From positions 310,001 to 374,000 of the forward strand of contig NZ_NEQV01000004.1 in NCBI RefSeq assembly GCF_002799245.1: a stretch of 64,000 bases of DNA. The letters are read 5' to 3'. Positions 33,445-41,687 of the stretch are shown here, in pieces (positions within the stretch are counted from its first letter, which is position 1; each line of letters opens with the position of its first letter). The notes below the pieces were generated by a model. It did not search any database and was not told where the DNA came from. It was given only the letters and a program-made list of their open reading frames with translations. The position numbers and the translations under genes were made by a program. The DNA comes from Stenotrophomonas maltophilia. GTDB lineage: Bacteria > Pseudomonadota > Gammaproteobacteria > Xanthomonadales > Xanthomonadaceae.

Positions 33445-33864
33445 ATGGCGATGGCAGGGAACAGGACCGGCGTACGCCGCTGGTGGCGGCCTCTGGCCGC
33501 AGTGATCGGTGCGTTGGCACTGGGGAGTACCGCGGTATCCGCACAGGAAGCCCCTGCGCACTGGATGGCCTACGCCGCCGCCGTGGGCGGCCAGCTGCAG
33601 CAGCGCCTGCAGCAGGAGCAGGACCCGCAGGCGCAGCGTGTACTGGCATGGCTGCAGGCACACCCGGACACGCCGACGCCTTTGCCGGTGAGCGTATGGA
33701 TCGCGGCGGATGGCCGCATTTCGAAACTGGAGTTCGACAGCCTGGGTGACGCCCAGGTCGACGCCGACCTGCGCGCGACGCTGCAGGCCGCGCCGTTGCA
33801 GGCGGCACCGCCGGCCGACATGCGCCAGCCGATGCGATTGGGCCTGGTGCTGGAACCGAAGTAG
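33445..33864 (+). CDS. Secreted TonB-C-terminal-like protein
   Basis: A 139-residue protein with a basic N-terminus and signal segment (PLAAVIGALALGSTAVSA), a helical stretch rich in Gln (AAVGGQLQQRLQQEQDPQA), then a TonB-CTD-like part: PLPVSVWIAADGRISKLEFD, and a closing MRQPMRLGLVLEPK. Such short proteins may help a TonB system; the TonB-dependent receptor at 35172-37361 lies near, but the link is inference. AGGAGG precedes the ATG. The last six codons are copied three more times in the 207-bp repeat that begins here. Confidence 0.6.
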   Translation: MAMAGNRTGVRRWWRPLAAVIGALALGSTAVSAQEAPAHWMAYAAAVGGQLQQRLQQEQDPQAQRVLAWLQAHPDTPTPLPVSVWIAADGRISKLEFDSLGDAQVDADLRATLQAAPLQAAPPADMRQPMRLGLVLEPK

Positions 33865-34689
33865 ATCCACGCCATGCGTGGATGGACCTGGTAGAAGCCG
33901 ACCTTGGTCGGCCGGGGCGTGCCAACCAGGGTTGGCGGCTACCGGTAAACCCCAGCCACGCATGGCGTGGCTCTACTGCGCTGCCACCTGCGGTTCGCGC
34001 GCGGCTGCGCTCCACGCGCGCAGGCCGAGGAAGAACACGTACAGCGCGGCAGTGTGCTGGAACCGAAGTAGATCCACGCCATGCGTGGATGGACCTGGTG
34101 GAAGCCGACCTTGGTCGGCAGGGGCGCGCCAACCAGGGTTGGCGACTACCGGTAAACCCCAGCCACGCATGGCGTGGCTCTACTGCGTTGCCACCTGAGG
34201 TTCGCGCGCGGCTGCGCTCCACGCGCGCAGGCCGAGGAAGAACACGTACAGCGCGGCAGTGTGCTGGAACCGAAGTAGATCCACGCCATGCGTGGATGGA
34301 CCTGGTGGAAGCCGACCTTGGTCGGCCGGGGCGTGCCAACCAGGGTTGGCGGCTACCGGTAAACCCCAGCCACGCATGGCGTGGCTCTACTGCGTTGCCA
34401 CCTGAGGTTCGCGCGCGGCTGCGCTCCACGCGCGCAGGCCGAGGAAGAACACGTACAGCGCGGCAGTGTGCTGGAACCGAAGTAGATCCACGCCATGCGC
34501 GGATGGACCTGGTAGAAGCCGACCTTGGTCGGCCGGGGCGTGCCAACCAGGGTTGGCGGCTACCGGTAAACCCCAGCCACGCATGGCGTGGCTCTACTGC
34601 GTTGCCACCTGAGGTTCGCGCGCGGCTGCGCTCCACGCGCGCAGGCCGAACACGGCCAGGCCGAGGAAGAACACGTACAGCGCGGCAGT
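33847..34689. repeat. 207-bp tandem repeat made of two gene ends and REP palindromes
   Basis: Four copies: 33847-34053, 34054-34260, 34261-34467 and 34468-34689. The first three are exactly 207 bp; the last is 222 bp because of a 15-bp insertion at 34649-34663. Each unit holds the last six codons of the TonB-like gene (GTGCTGGAACCGAAGTAG), REP palindromes (ATCCACGC/GCGTGGAT, GCCGACC/GGTCGGC, CCAACC/GGTTGG, CCACGC/GCGTGG) and the last part of pnuT in antisense. The units join at GGCAGT|GTGCTGG. Because 207 is divisible by three, long false frames run through the array. Confidence 0.93.
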
Positions 34690-35175
34690 CACGTGCAGCG
34701 ACTTGAACAGGTACGCGCCCACGTAAACCACGTCCACCACGATCCACACCCACCAGCAGGCGACGTGGCGGCGTGCCTGCCACCATTGGCCGACCAGGCT
34801 CAGCGCGGTCAGCATGGCGTCCAGCCATGGCAGTGCCGCATCGGTGAAGGTATGCATGGCCGCACCCAGCGCCGCGCCACCGCACAGGCCGATGGCCAGG
34901 TCGCGCAGCAGCTTGCCGCGCGCCAGTGGCACGATGCGGATGTTGCCCTCATCGGCGGCGTGCTGCCGCCAGTTGAGCCAGCCGTAGACCAGGAAGCCAC
35001 CAAAGGCGACCTGCAGCAGGGTGTCCGAGTACAGCTTGGCCTCGGCGAACACCAGGCCATACAGCGCCACCGACAGCAGGCCTACCGGCCACGCTGCCAA
35101 CCGGCGCCGGGCCATCAGCCAGACGCCGAGGATGCTGCACAGCGCGGCGGTCCACTCGAGCATCACGCCGTTCAC
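34594..35175 (-). CDS. pnuT: PnuC/PnuT-family vitamin transporter (probably thiamine)
   Basis: A 193-residue inner-membrane protein with about seven hydrophobic segments and PnuC signatures WTAALCSILGVWLMARR, LYSDTLLQVAFGGFLVYGW and WWVWIVVDVVYVGAYLFK. PnuC proteins carry nicotinamide riboside; the PnuT branch carries thiamine. Location behind a TPP riboswitch and a TonB-dependent receptor favours thiamine. Its start overlaps the receptor stop (ATGA), so the two are coupled. The C-terminus lies in the last copy of the 207-bp repeat and contains the five residues AVFGL lacking from the other copies. Confidence 0.88.
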   Translation of the reverse strand: MNGVMLEWTAALCSILGVWLMARRRLAAWPVGLLSVALYGLVFAEAKLYSDTLLQVAFGGFLVYGWLNWRQHAADEGNIRIVPLARGKLLRDLAIGLCGGAALGAAMHTFTDAALPWLDAMLTALSLVGQWWQARRHVACWWVWIVVDVVYVGAYLFKSLHVTAALYVFFLGLAVFGLRAWSAAAREPQVATQ

Positions 35176-37361
35176 AGCGCGAACGTCACCGACAGGCGGG
35201 CCTGTCGCGGTGCGCCGGGGAACAGGTAGTAGTCACCGCCGCTGCTGCCGGTATCGCGCCAGTAGAAGCGGTTGAACACGTTGTCTACCGACAGGTTCCA
35301 GGTCACCGCACGCTCGTGCAGGCGATGCTGGAACCGCAGGCCGGCATCGAACACCGAGTAGTCCGGTGCGCGCACGCCACCGTCGGCGCGTGCCACGTTG
35401 GCACCGGCATAGCGCCAGCCGCCAGTGACATGCAGGCCCTGCACGAACGGCAACGCGTAGGCCAGGTGCACGCTGGCGCGCACCTTCGGCACGTTCACCA
35501 GCTGATGGCCTTCATAGGCCGGTGTGCCGGTATCGCGCGCGCGCGCCTGCAGCACGCTGGCGCTGGCCACGATCTGCAGCGCATCGGTCAGCTGGCCGTT
35601 GGCGGTCAGCTCCAGGCCGGTGTGGGTCTGTGTGCCTTCCTCGACGAAGGTGTAGCCGACGTCGCTGCTGTCGGGCCTGGCGTACTGGTACGGCTGCGAA
35701 ATGCGGAACACCGCTGCACCCAGCGTCAGCGCCTCGACCGGCACGTACTTCACGCCCACTTCCAATTGCCGCGACTGCACCGACGGCAGGAAGGTGTCGG
35801 CATTGCTGGTCCAGAACGGCGCTTCCTGGCCCAGCGAAATGCCGCGCACATAGCTGGCATAGGCGTTGAGCTGATCGGTGGCCTTCCACACCAGCGCGGT
35901 CTGCGGCAGGAAGCGCGACAGGCGGCTGTGTCGCTGCGGGATGCCTCGCTTGTCGTAGGCACGCTCGTCCAGGCGCACGAAGCGGCCGCCGGCCAGCCAC
36001 TGCCAGTCATCACCGAAGTTCATCCGGTCCAGCGCGAAGAATGCGGTCTGGCGGCTGTCCAGGCGCCGTGCGGACGGCCCCGGCATCTTCGGCGACGGCT
36101 CGAACACCGGCACCTGCGCGTCGTGGATGTTGGTGGTGCCGACGTACTCGTTGACGCTCGGGCGCTTGTCCACGGTGCGGCGGAAGTAGTCGGCACCGAC
36201 GGTCAGCTGGTGGCCGACGCTGCCGGTCTCGAAGCGGCCGCGCAGCTCGGCACGGGCCTGCTGGTTGCGGCGGGTATCGTCCGGGCTGCGATAGTCGTAG
36301 ACATCGTAGTCGCCGTTGGGCGCGAAGTAGTTGCCCGGCACGCTGCCATCGGCGCATTGCACGGCGTAGTAGCAGCCGTAGGCGAAGGCGACGTTGTCAT
36401 CGATCACCGAGCGGCTGTGGCCGACCGAGACGCGCGACTGCCAGGCGTCATTGAAATCGTAGGTATGCAGGGCGGTGATATTGGTGCTGGCGATATCCAC
36501 CGGGCGCTGCCACGGCTGGTAACCCAGCAGGTGCTCGCGGTCGACGCCGCGCGGCAGTTCGCGTGCGCCCAGCAGCTGGTAGCCGGACACCGAACGCTGC
36601 GAGCTGGTCTGGTAGTTGGCATCCACTTCCAGCTTGCCGCGCTCGCCGATCAGCCAATCGGCGGCCAGCGAGTAGAAATTGCGGCGACCGTCGGCGTGCT
36701 CGACATAGGAGTTGCTGGAATCCCATGCGGCATTCAGGCGCAGGCCGAAGCGCGGGGTGATCCAGTGGCCGACATCGACAGCGACGTAGCGCGAGCCTTC
36801 CGAATCGGTGCCGAGCGTGGCGGTGCGTACTTCGGCCGGCCGCTTGCCGATGTAGTTGATGATCCCGCCCGGTGCCATCACGCCTGCCGCCAGGCCGGCT
36901 TCACCCTTGAGGATCTCCACCGACTGCACGTTCTCCAGTGCCAGGCGTTGTTCGCCGGCGATGGACAGCCCGTTGAAGCGGTAGCCGGTGGCGGCGTCCA
37001 GTGCGAAGCCGCGGATGGCGATGTTCTGGTAGTAGCCCACCGGCGCATAGGCATCGCCCAGCGACGCATCGTTGCTGGCCAGCTCGGACAGCGAACGCAC
37101 CTGGCGGCGGTCGAGGTAATCGCGCTCGAGCACGTTCACCGACGCCGGCGTGTCCTTCCAGCTTCCACCACCGAAGGCGTTCACGCGCGAGGTATCGGCC
37201 TTCGGTTTGCCGGCCTCCACGCGCACTGCCGCCAGTTCGGTCGGCGAGCGTTCGGCGCCGGTAGCGGCCGCATCGGTGGCAACGTCGGCCGCGCTGGCAT
37301 GCAGCGGCAACGCGGCGCAGAGTGCGAGGGAGAGCAGGGTAGGGCGCAGGCAGCGGTTCAT
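35172..37361 (-). CDS. TonB-dependent outer-membrane receptor under TPP riboswitch control
   Basis: A 729-residue receptor: signal peptide (LLSLALCAALPLHASA), a TonB-box-like segment (ELAAVRVEAG), a plug domain (NVLERDYLDRRQVRSLSELA; GGIINYIGKRP) and a 22-strand barrel ending with the aromatic-containing block ARLSVTFAL. It resembles siderophore receptors in layout, but the upstream riboswitch and the coupled pnuT predict uptake of thiamine or its phosphates across the outer membrane. The ATG at 37361 was chosen for the signal peptide; the upstream extension overlaps the riboswitch. It has a poor ribosome site, fitting a tightly controlled gene. Confidence 0.92.
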   Translation of the reverse strand: MNRCLRPTLLSLALCAALPLHASAADVATDAAATGAERSPTELAAVRVEAGKPKADTSRVNAFGGGSWKDTPASVNVLERDYLDRRQVRSLSELASNDASLGDAYAPVGYYQNIAIRGFALDAATGYRFNGLSIAGEQRLALENVQSVEILKGEAGLAAGVMAPGGIINYIGKRPAEVRTATLGTDSEGSRYVAVDVGHWITPRFGLRLNAAWDSSNSYVEHADGRRNFYSLAADWLIGERGKLEVDANYQTSSQRSVSGYQLLGARELPRGVDREHLLGYQPWQRPVDIASTNITALHTYDFNDAWQSRVSVGHSRSVIDDNVAFAYGCYYAVQCADGSVPGNYFAPNGDYDVYDYRSPDDTRRNQQARAELRGRFETGSVGHQLTVGADYFRRTVDKRPSVNEYVGTTNIHDAQVPVFEPSPKMPGPSARRLDSRQTAFFALDRMNFGDDWQWLAGGRFVRLDERAYDKRGIPQRHSRLSRFLPQTALVWKATDQLNAYASYVRGISLGQEAPFWTSNADTFLPSVQSRQLEVGVKYVPVEALTLGAAVFRISQPYQYARPDSSDVGYTFVEEGTQTHTGLELTANGQLTDALQIVASASVLQARARDTGTPAYEGHQLVNVPKVRASVHLAYALPFVQGLHVTGGWRYAGANVARADGGVRAPDYSVFDAGLRFQHRLHERAVTWNLSVDNVFNRFYWRDTGSSGGDYYLFPGAPRQARLSVTFAL

Positions 37362-37424
37362 TCGGTTCGTCTTCGGACAACAAGGGAGACGAAGCGACGG
37401 CGCGCAGGTGCACCGGCCCATGAC

Positions 37425-37517
37425 GGGGGTGTGGCTGCGGCTCAAAGCTCCCTACGCCGGTGCAAACCGGATCAGGTTCCAAGGGACTCTCTCAGCCTGG
37501 CAGATCCAGGCACCCCC
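37425..37517 (-). promoter_or_regulatory. TPP (thiamine pyrophosphate) riboswitch
   Basis: Read on the minus strand, the conserved blocks appear in order: GGCTGAGAGAGTCCC, ACCTGATCCGG and CGTAGGGA. P1 closes with GGGGGT (minus 37517-37512) and ACCCCC (minus 37430-37425). It lies 63 bases ahead of the receptor start. High TPP should shut off the receptor and, through it, pnuT. The region between aptamer and ATG contains no clear T-run, so control is more likely at translation than by termination. Confidence 0.93.
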
Positions 37518-37567
37518 GCTTCAGGTGACCATTTCACTACAAATGGTACGGATTTGCGAGCGCCACC

Positions 37568-37640
37568 CGGGGTCGGATCCCTTTCCCCAGGAAAGGGCTC
37601 TGACCCCCAACCGGCCATCTCATCGACGCATGGCGTCGAT
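37568..37640. repeat. Two REP-type palindromes between the kinase gene and the riboswitch
   Basis: GGGGTCGGAtCCCTTTCC with its inverted copy (37568-37607), and ATCGACGC with GCGTCGAT (37622-37640). The first belongs to the family seen again at 55133-55260 and 62627-62665. Confidence 0.65.
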
Positions 37641-37675
37641 CTACCGGGGAGGTGCGCGGTCCCGGGGGCCAGGGC

Positions 37676-38800
37676 TCACGCCGCGGCGTGCAATGCCTGC
37701 AGCAGGGCCTGCCCCGGCGCGCTGCGGAACCACGCCGGATGCCCCAGCATGAACGGCTGCCAGGCCACATCCGCATTTGCGGTCGAACCGGTGACACCTT
37801 CGAAGTACTCCACTTCGGACAGTGCGAAGTCGAAATGCACCATCGGCAGCAGGTCGGCCAGCAGGTGCACGCGCGCCGGCGACAGTGGCAGCACCTCGCG
37901 GTAGCCGTCGAGCAGTGCCAGCGCGATATCGATGCGCACCGCCTCCATGCCGCGCTCCAGTTCCAGCCAGGCCACGGCATTGCGCTCGATCGCGGTGGCG
38001 AGGTCGAACAGGGCGCTGGTGGGCGAGGCCAGGCCGAAATCCAGCACGGTGCTGACCTGCCCGTCGCGCCACAGCAGGTTGGAGACATGCCAGTCGTTGT
38101 GCGCCCACAGCCGGGGCTCGGCGCGCAGCCGCTGGGCCAGCCCGGCGTGCCACGGCAGCACGTCGCGCTGCAGCTGCGCTTCCCATGGAATGCGCGCGAG
38201 ATAGCGGGCCAGGCCGGGGCGTTCGTGCAGTTCCGCCTTGATGGCTGCGATCGGATCGTCGGCGCGGATCAGATCATCGCGCGCGACCAGCAGATGGGTG
38301 CTGCGCTGGGGCGCGTGGTAGCTGGCTGCGGCACGGTGCAGCTGCGCGAGTGCGCGCCCGGCGTTGCGGGCCTGCGCGGCATCGGTCAGCAGCGACCACG
38401 ACACCGCGTCGCGGTACAGGTCGTCGCCCACGCCGATGTCGTGCAGTTCAAACGTCCATTCGCCGTGCTCGACGGCGCTACGGCCATCGGCGGCTGCCAG
38501 CACCTGCACCACCGGCACGCCGGCGGCGGCGAGATGGGCAATGAAGTGGTGTTCTTCCTCCAGGCACGCCGCGCTGCGCACACTGTGGTGGTGGCGCTTG
38601 ATGAACACCGCGCCGCGCGTGCCGTCGACGATGGCGGCGGCCGACAGCGGCCGCGGGCTGTGCCAGCGCGGTTGGCTGGCGCTGTGCAGCTGCGGGTAGC
38701 GCTGGCGCAGCCAGGCGATGTCCGCCGCGCTGATCGCTGGCCAGTCGGCAGCGACCTCGTCGTTGTTGAGGCCCTGCACCCGGTGGGAGGAAGACGTCAT
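37676..38800 (-). CDS. APH/choline-kinase-fold phosphotransferase
   Basis: A 374-residue protein with catalytic block HNDWHVSNLLW (about residues 258-268) and the Mg-binding VLDFGLASPTSALFDLATAI. These are the two signature loops of the aminoglycoside/choline/thiamine kinase fold. The N-lobe has the Lys-bearing strand GAVFIKRHHH. No antibiotic-modifying subfamily is evident. It lies upstream of the riboswitch unit on the same strand; a thiamine or homoserine kinase-like role is possible but unproved. I prefer the ATG at 38800; one 14 codons upstream is an alternative. Confidence 0.8.
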   Translation of the reverse strand: MTSSSHRVQGLNNDEVAADWPAISAADIAWLRQRYPQLHSASQPRWHSPRPLSAAAIVDGTRGAVFIKRHHHSVRSAACLEEEHHFIAHLAAAGVPVVQVLAAADGRSAVEHGEWTFELHDIGVGDDLYRDAVSWSLLTDAAQARNAGRALAQLHRAAASYHAPQRSTHLLVARDDLIRADDPIAAIKAELHERPGLARYLARIPWEAQLQRDVLPWHAGLAQRLRAEPRLWAHNDWHVSNLLWRDGQVSTVLDFGLASPTSALFDLATAIERNAVAWLELERGMEAVRIDIALALLDGYREVLPLSPARVHLLADLLPMVHFDFALSEVEYFEGVTGSTANADVAWQPFMLGHPAWFRSAPGQALLQALHAAA

Positions 38801-38869
38801 GCCGCAGCCCGAGAGGGGAAAGTCATATCCAAGGCTGCGCATTCAACGCCATGAGCGCGGCCAACGCAA

Positions 38870-38894
38870 ACGGGCGGGTCATCGACCCGCCCGT
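38870..38894 (-). terminator. Terminator after the glycine-zipper gene
   Basis: ACGGGCGGGTC and its perfect complement (38870-38880 with 38884-38894) form an 11-bp stem with a 3-base loop. On the minus strand a short T-rich stretch follows. It lies 35 bases past the stop at 38929. Confidence 0.7.
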
Positions 38895-38928
38895 CTCCAC
38901 ATCGGCATCGGTCATGCCGTCGTGCCGC

Positions 38929-39336
38929 TTACCAGCCGCGATGGCGACCGCGGTCGTTGTAGTAGCGGTTGTCGTAGTAACGATCGCGCTGCCAGCGGCG
39001 GTCGTCGCCACGGTTGTAGTAGCCACTGCGGTAGTAGCCACGATCGTAGCGGCGGTCGTAGCGGTTGTCGTAGTAGCGATTGTCGTAATAGCGACGGTCG
39101 CGGCGGTCTGACGTGGTCAGGTTGCCGATCGCGCCGCCGGCCACGGCACCACCGACGGTGGCCGCAGGGTCGCCGTTGGACAGAAGGTTGCCGGCCACGC
39201 CACCGACCACGGCGCCGACCAGGGTGCGCTTGTCCTTCCTCGACATCGCGCTGGCATCGCTGACCACGGCGACACCGGCAACCAGTGCCAGGGCCATCGC
39301 CAGACCACGGAAGCTGAGTGTGGAAGTACTGAGCAT
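38929..39336 (-). CDS. Glycine-zipper 2TM protein with Tyr/Arg/Asp repeat tail
   Basis: A 135-residue exported protein: signal segment (GLAMALALVAGVAVVSDASA), a glycine-zipper hairpin (LVGAVVGGVAGNLLSNGDPA, then VGGAVAGGAIGN) and a striking tail of about 60 residues made of repeats such as RYYDNRYYDNRYDRRYDRGY. The zipper is common in envelope stress proteins (RcnB/YMGG type). The tail is strongly charged and aromatic, likely disordered. AGGAG precedes the ATG at 39336. Function unknown. Confidence 0.72.
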   Translation of the reverse strand: MLSTSTLSFRGLAMALALVAGVAVVSDASAMSRKDKRTLVGAVVGGVAGNLLSNGDPAATVGGAVAGGAIGNLTTSDRRDRRYYDNRYYDNRYDRRYDRGYYRSGYYNRGDDRRWQRDRYYDNRYYNDRGRHRGW

Positions 39337-39533
39337 GTTCGGTTCTCCTGTGAGGTGCATGCCACGCTGGGCAGGGAGGGCGCGGGCGCCCCGGCTGCCG
39401 TGGAGACCACGCTGGCGTTCCAACATTGCCGGAACATTGCCTGGCCTACCGGGCGGCTTGCGCATTCATCTAGCGGCAGGTGGCATGAAGCAAGGCTGAA
39501 AGCGACCGCGGCCGCTCAGCTGGCAGAAAGGGA

Positions 39534-39558
39534 AAGGGCCGCGCATGGCGCGGCCCTT
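39534..39558 (-). terminator. Terminator of the effector gene
   Basis: AAGGGCCGCGC (39534-39544) and GCGCGGCCCTT (39548-39558) form a perfect 11-bp stem with a 3-base loop. On the minus strand it is followed by TTTCCCTTT. It lies 25 bases beyond the stop of the effector gene. Confidence 0.78.
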
Positions 39559-39583
39559 CCCCGGTCTGCAAGGCGCTGCGGGC

Positions 39584-41575
39584 TTAGACGCCCATCGCCT
39601 TCTGCGCCTGGCGGGTCTGCTCCTGCTGGGCGTCCTGCTGCTGGTGCAGCACGTTCGGCGCGCCCTGCACGGCACCACTGCTGAGCGCCAGGCTTTGTTC
39701 ACTGGCGGCACGGGTCTCCACCGCGACACGGCTGGCCGCCGGGTCACCGATCGTGCCCTGTACGGCGAACAGGCGCTCACCGTTCGGGCTGGGCACCACC
39801 GAGTCGATGCGCTGCAGGCCGGCGGCGTGGGCTTCCCGGGTCAGGGCCGCTGCGGCGCTTTCCAGCGCGTGGCGATCCTTGAAGGTGCCCGCCGGCATCC
39901 GCTCCAGGCCTTCGGTGGCCTGCAGGTACATCGGATTGCGCGGGTGCCGCTCGTCGTTCAGCAGCGGGCGCTCGCGGGCCTCCCTGATCGCCTCCAGGGT
40001 CTTCGCGCCGACGATGCCGTCGGCGACCAGCCCGTTGTCCTTCTGCAGCTGGCGCACCGCCGCCTCGGTGTTGCGGCCGAAGCGACCGTCCTCGACCAGT
40101 GGTTTGCCGTCGGTGCCGACGTAGCCCAGGTGGCCCAGCTGTTCCTGCACCGTGCGCACGCCGTCGCTGTGCGCGCCCTGCCTGTACGTCTCGGCATGCG
40201 GGGTGGTGGTGGCCTTGTGCCCGGTGGCCGCCTTGTCCTGGGTCTGCTCGTGCGACGGGGTACGGTTCTCCAGCAGGTCGCGGGCCTTGGACAACGGGTC
40301 CGACGCGAACAACTTCCAGTTCGGGTGGTCCTTCACCTGCTTGAGGTAGTCCTCCACCGGCATGGTGTGCACGCCCTTGCTGCCGGTGGACTGGCTGATC
40401 AGCAGTTTGTCGGTGTTCGGGTCGCGCACCACCATCACGATGTGGTCGATGCCGTTCCAGTGCTCGTGGCGGGTCCTGGCCGTATCCAGGCCGATGACCA
40501 TGCCTTCCTTCAGCGCACCGGGCTTGAGGATGGCGTCGCGGTCAAGCAGCACGCCGGACTGGTCGAACGCCTTGCGCACGATGCCGCCGGAACCCAGGTT
40601 GCCCAGATCGATGCGATCGGCCTTGCTGAACACCGCATGCCCGGCCTTCTGGTTGATCTCGTCCATGGTCCGGTTCTGCAGGGTGCCGACCCAGCCGGAA
40701 CAATCGATGTAGCCCTGCTCCACGTTCTTGCCGGTCTTGCCCGGCACGTACAGCGCGTGGCCTGGAATGTTGATGGCGTACTTCACATCGTCGTACTTCA
40801 CGCCCGCCTCGTAGGCGGCCTGCAGCTCGATGCCCGGCTTCGGCGTGGCCGCGGTCGTCGCGGTTGCCGCCAGCGTGGCCGCGCCGGCCGCCACGGCGGC
40901 GCTGGCCGGTGCCGGTGCCACCGGGCTCGGGCTCTGGCCCGACGTCAGCGTCTGCGGCGCGATGTTCTTTTCCGGAATGCTGATCGCCGCGTACTTGTGG
41001 ATGTAGTAGCTGGAGAAGGTGCGCGCCAGGTCGCCATCGTTCATGCCGCGCATCTCGGCCAGGGTGTGGCCGGTCAGCGCCTTGGCATCGGAGCCGATCT
41101 GGTTGAGCACGTTGCGGCGCATGTTGATCTCTTCGCCATGGCCGTTGCGCACCACGCCGAAGGTGCCGGTGGCGATCGCGGTCTGCACCGAGCCATAGCC
41201 GGCGCTGCCCTGCTGGTGGGCCAGGTACAGGTCCAGGCCGGTCGGGCTGGCGCCGCCGGACAGGTAGGGGTTGCCGGTGCGTTCGTTGCGGCGCGCCATC
41301 GAGTCCAGGTTGTCCTGGTACATCTGTGCGGCCGCTTCGGTGTTGCGGGTCGGGTCGAACTCATGGCCGGTCAAGTGGTACTGGCGTGCCGACCCGGGCA
41401 CGAACTGGAACAGGCCCTTGGCACCGGACGAGGTGTTGTGGGCACGCTCGTTGAAGGTACCGCCGGTCTCGATGTACGCGAAGCGCATGAAGTCATCGAC
41501 GGGAATGCCTTTGTGGCGGGCGACCTGCTCGACGATGTCCAGGACGTCCTTTCTGCTGTAGTCATGCTGTGCCAT
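39584..41575 (-). CDS. Predicted peptidoglycan-targeting T4SS effector (X-Tfe) with XVIPCD
   Basis: A 663-residue protein without signal peptide. Order: a lytic-transglycosylase-like domain (IETGGTFNERAHN, then GLFQFVPGSARQYH, residues about 30-200), an Ala/Pro linker, an NlpC/P60- or CHAP-like domain (YIDCSGWVGTL near residue 285, IDHIVMVVRDP near 385), a peptidoglycan-binding domain (VEDGRFGRNTEAAVRQLQKD, about 475-545) and a C-terminal XVIPCD (GLQRIDSVVPSPNGERLFAV, then Gln-rich tail). The XVIPCD is the known signal recognised by VirD4 of the Xanthomonadales bacterium-killing T4SS. GAGGAAAA precedes the ATG at 41575. Two wall-attacking domains in one effector would be notable. Confidence 0.82.
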   Translation of the reverse strand: MAQHDYSRKDVLDIVEQVARHKGIPVDDFMRFAYIETGGTFNERAHNTSSGAKGLFQFVPGSARQYHLTGHEFDPTRNTEAAAQMYQDNLDSMARRNERTGNPYLSGGASPTGLDLYLAHQQGSAGYGSVQTAIATGTFGVVRNGHGEEINMRRNVLNQIGSDAKALTGHTLAEMRGMNDGDLARTFSSYYIHKYAAISIPEKNIAPQTLTSGQSPSPVAPAPASAAVAAGAATLAATATTAATPKPGIELQAAYEAGVKYDDVKYAINIPGHALYVPGKTGKNVEQGYIDCSGWVGTLQNRTMDEINQKAGHAVFSKADRIDLGNLGSGGIVRKAFDQSGVLLDRDAILKPGALKEGMVIGLDTARTRHEHWNGIDHIVMVVRDPNTDKLLISQSTGSKGVHTMPVEDYLKQVKDHPNWKLFASDPLSKARDLLENRTPSHEQTQDKAATGHKATTTPHAETYRQGAHSDGVRTVQEQLGHLGYVGTDGKPLVEDGRFGRNTEAAVRQLQKDNGLVADGIVGAKTLEAIREARERPLLNDERHPRNPMYLQATEGLERMPAGTFKDRHALESAAAALTREAHAAGLQRIDSVVPSPNGERLFAVQGTIGDPAASRVAVETRAASEQSLALSSGAVQGAPNVLHQQQDAQQEQTRQAQKAMGV

Positions 41576-41687
41576 GACGTTTTCCTCGGGGTTGATGGAG
41601 CGGCCGATGCCGCGAATCGCCAACCGGACTCATCCATGAGTCAAGAACATGTCGGTCAACAGGTCACCCGCGTGTGGCGGGTTGGAA

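Noticed and set aside
33847..34689. A CRISPR array
   Set aside because: The units are 207 bp, contiguous without unique spacers, and contain gene ends; no cas genes are near.
33074..34885. A 603-codon minus-strand frame and a 274-codon plus-strand frame (33882-34706) through the tandem repeat
   Set aside because: They stay open because the 207-bp unit is a multiple of three. They cross two real genes, have no ribosome site and encode Arg/Ala/Gly-rich repeats.
35316..37904. An 862-codon frame antisense to the TonB receptor
   Set aside because: It overlaps the riboswitch, receptor and kinase genes and has no domain pattern; codon-position GC bias favours the minus strand.
37676..38800. An aminoglycoside resistance gene
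   Set aside because: The kinase fold is shared, but no APH subfamily hallmark is seen beyond the HNDWHVSNLLW and DFG-like loops, and context points to metabolism.
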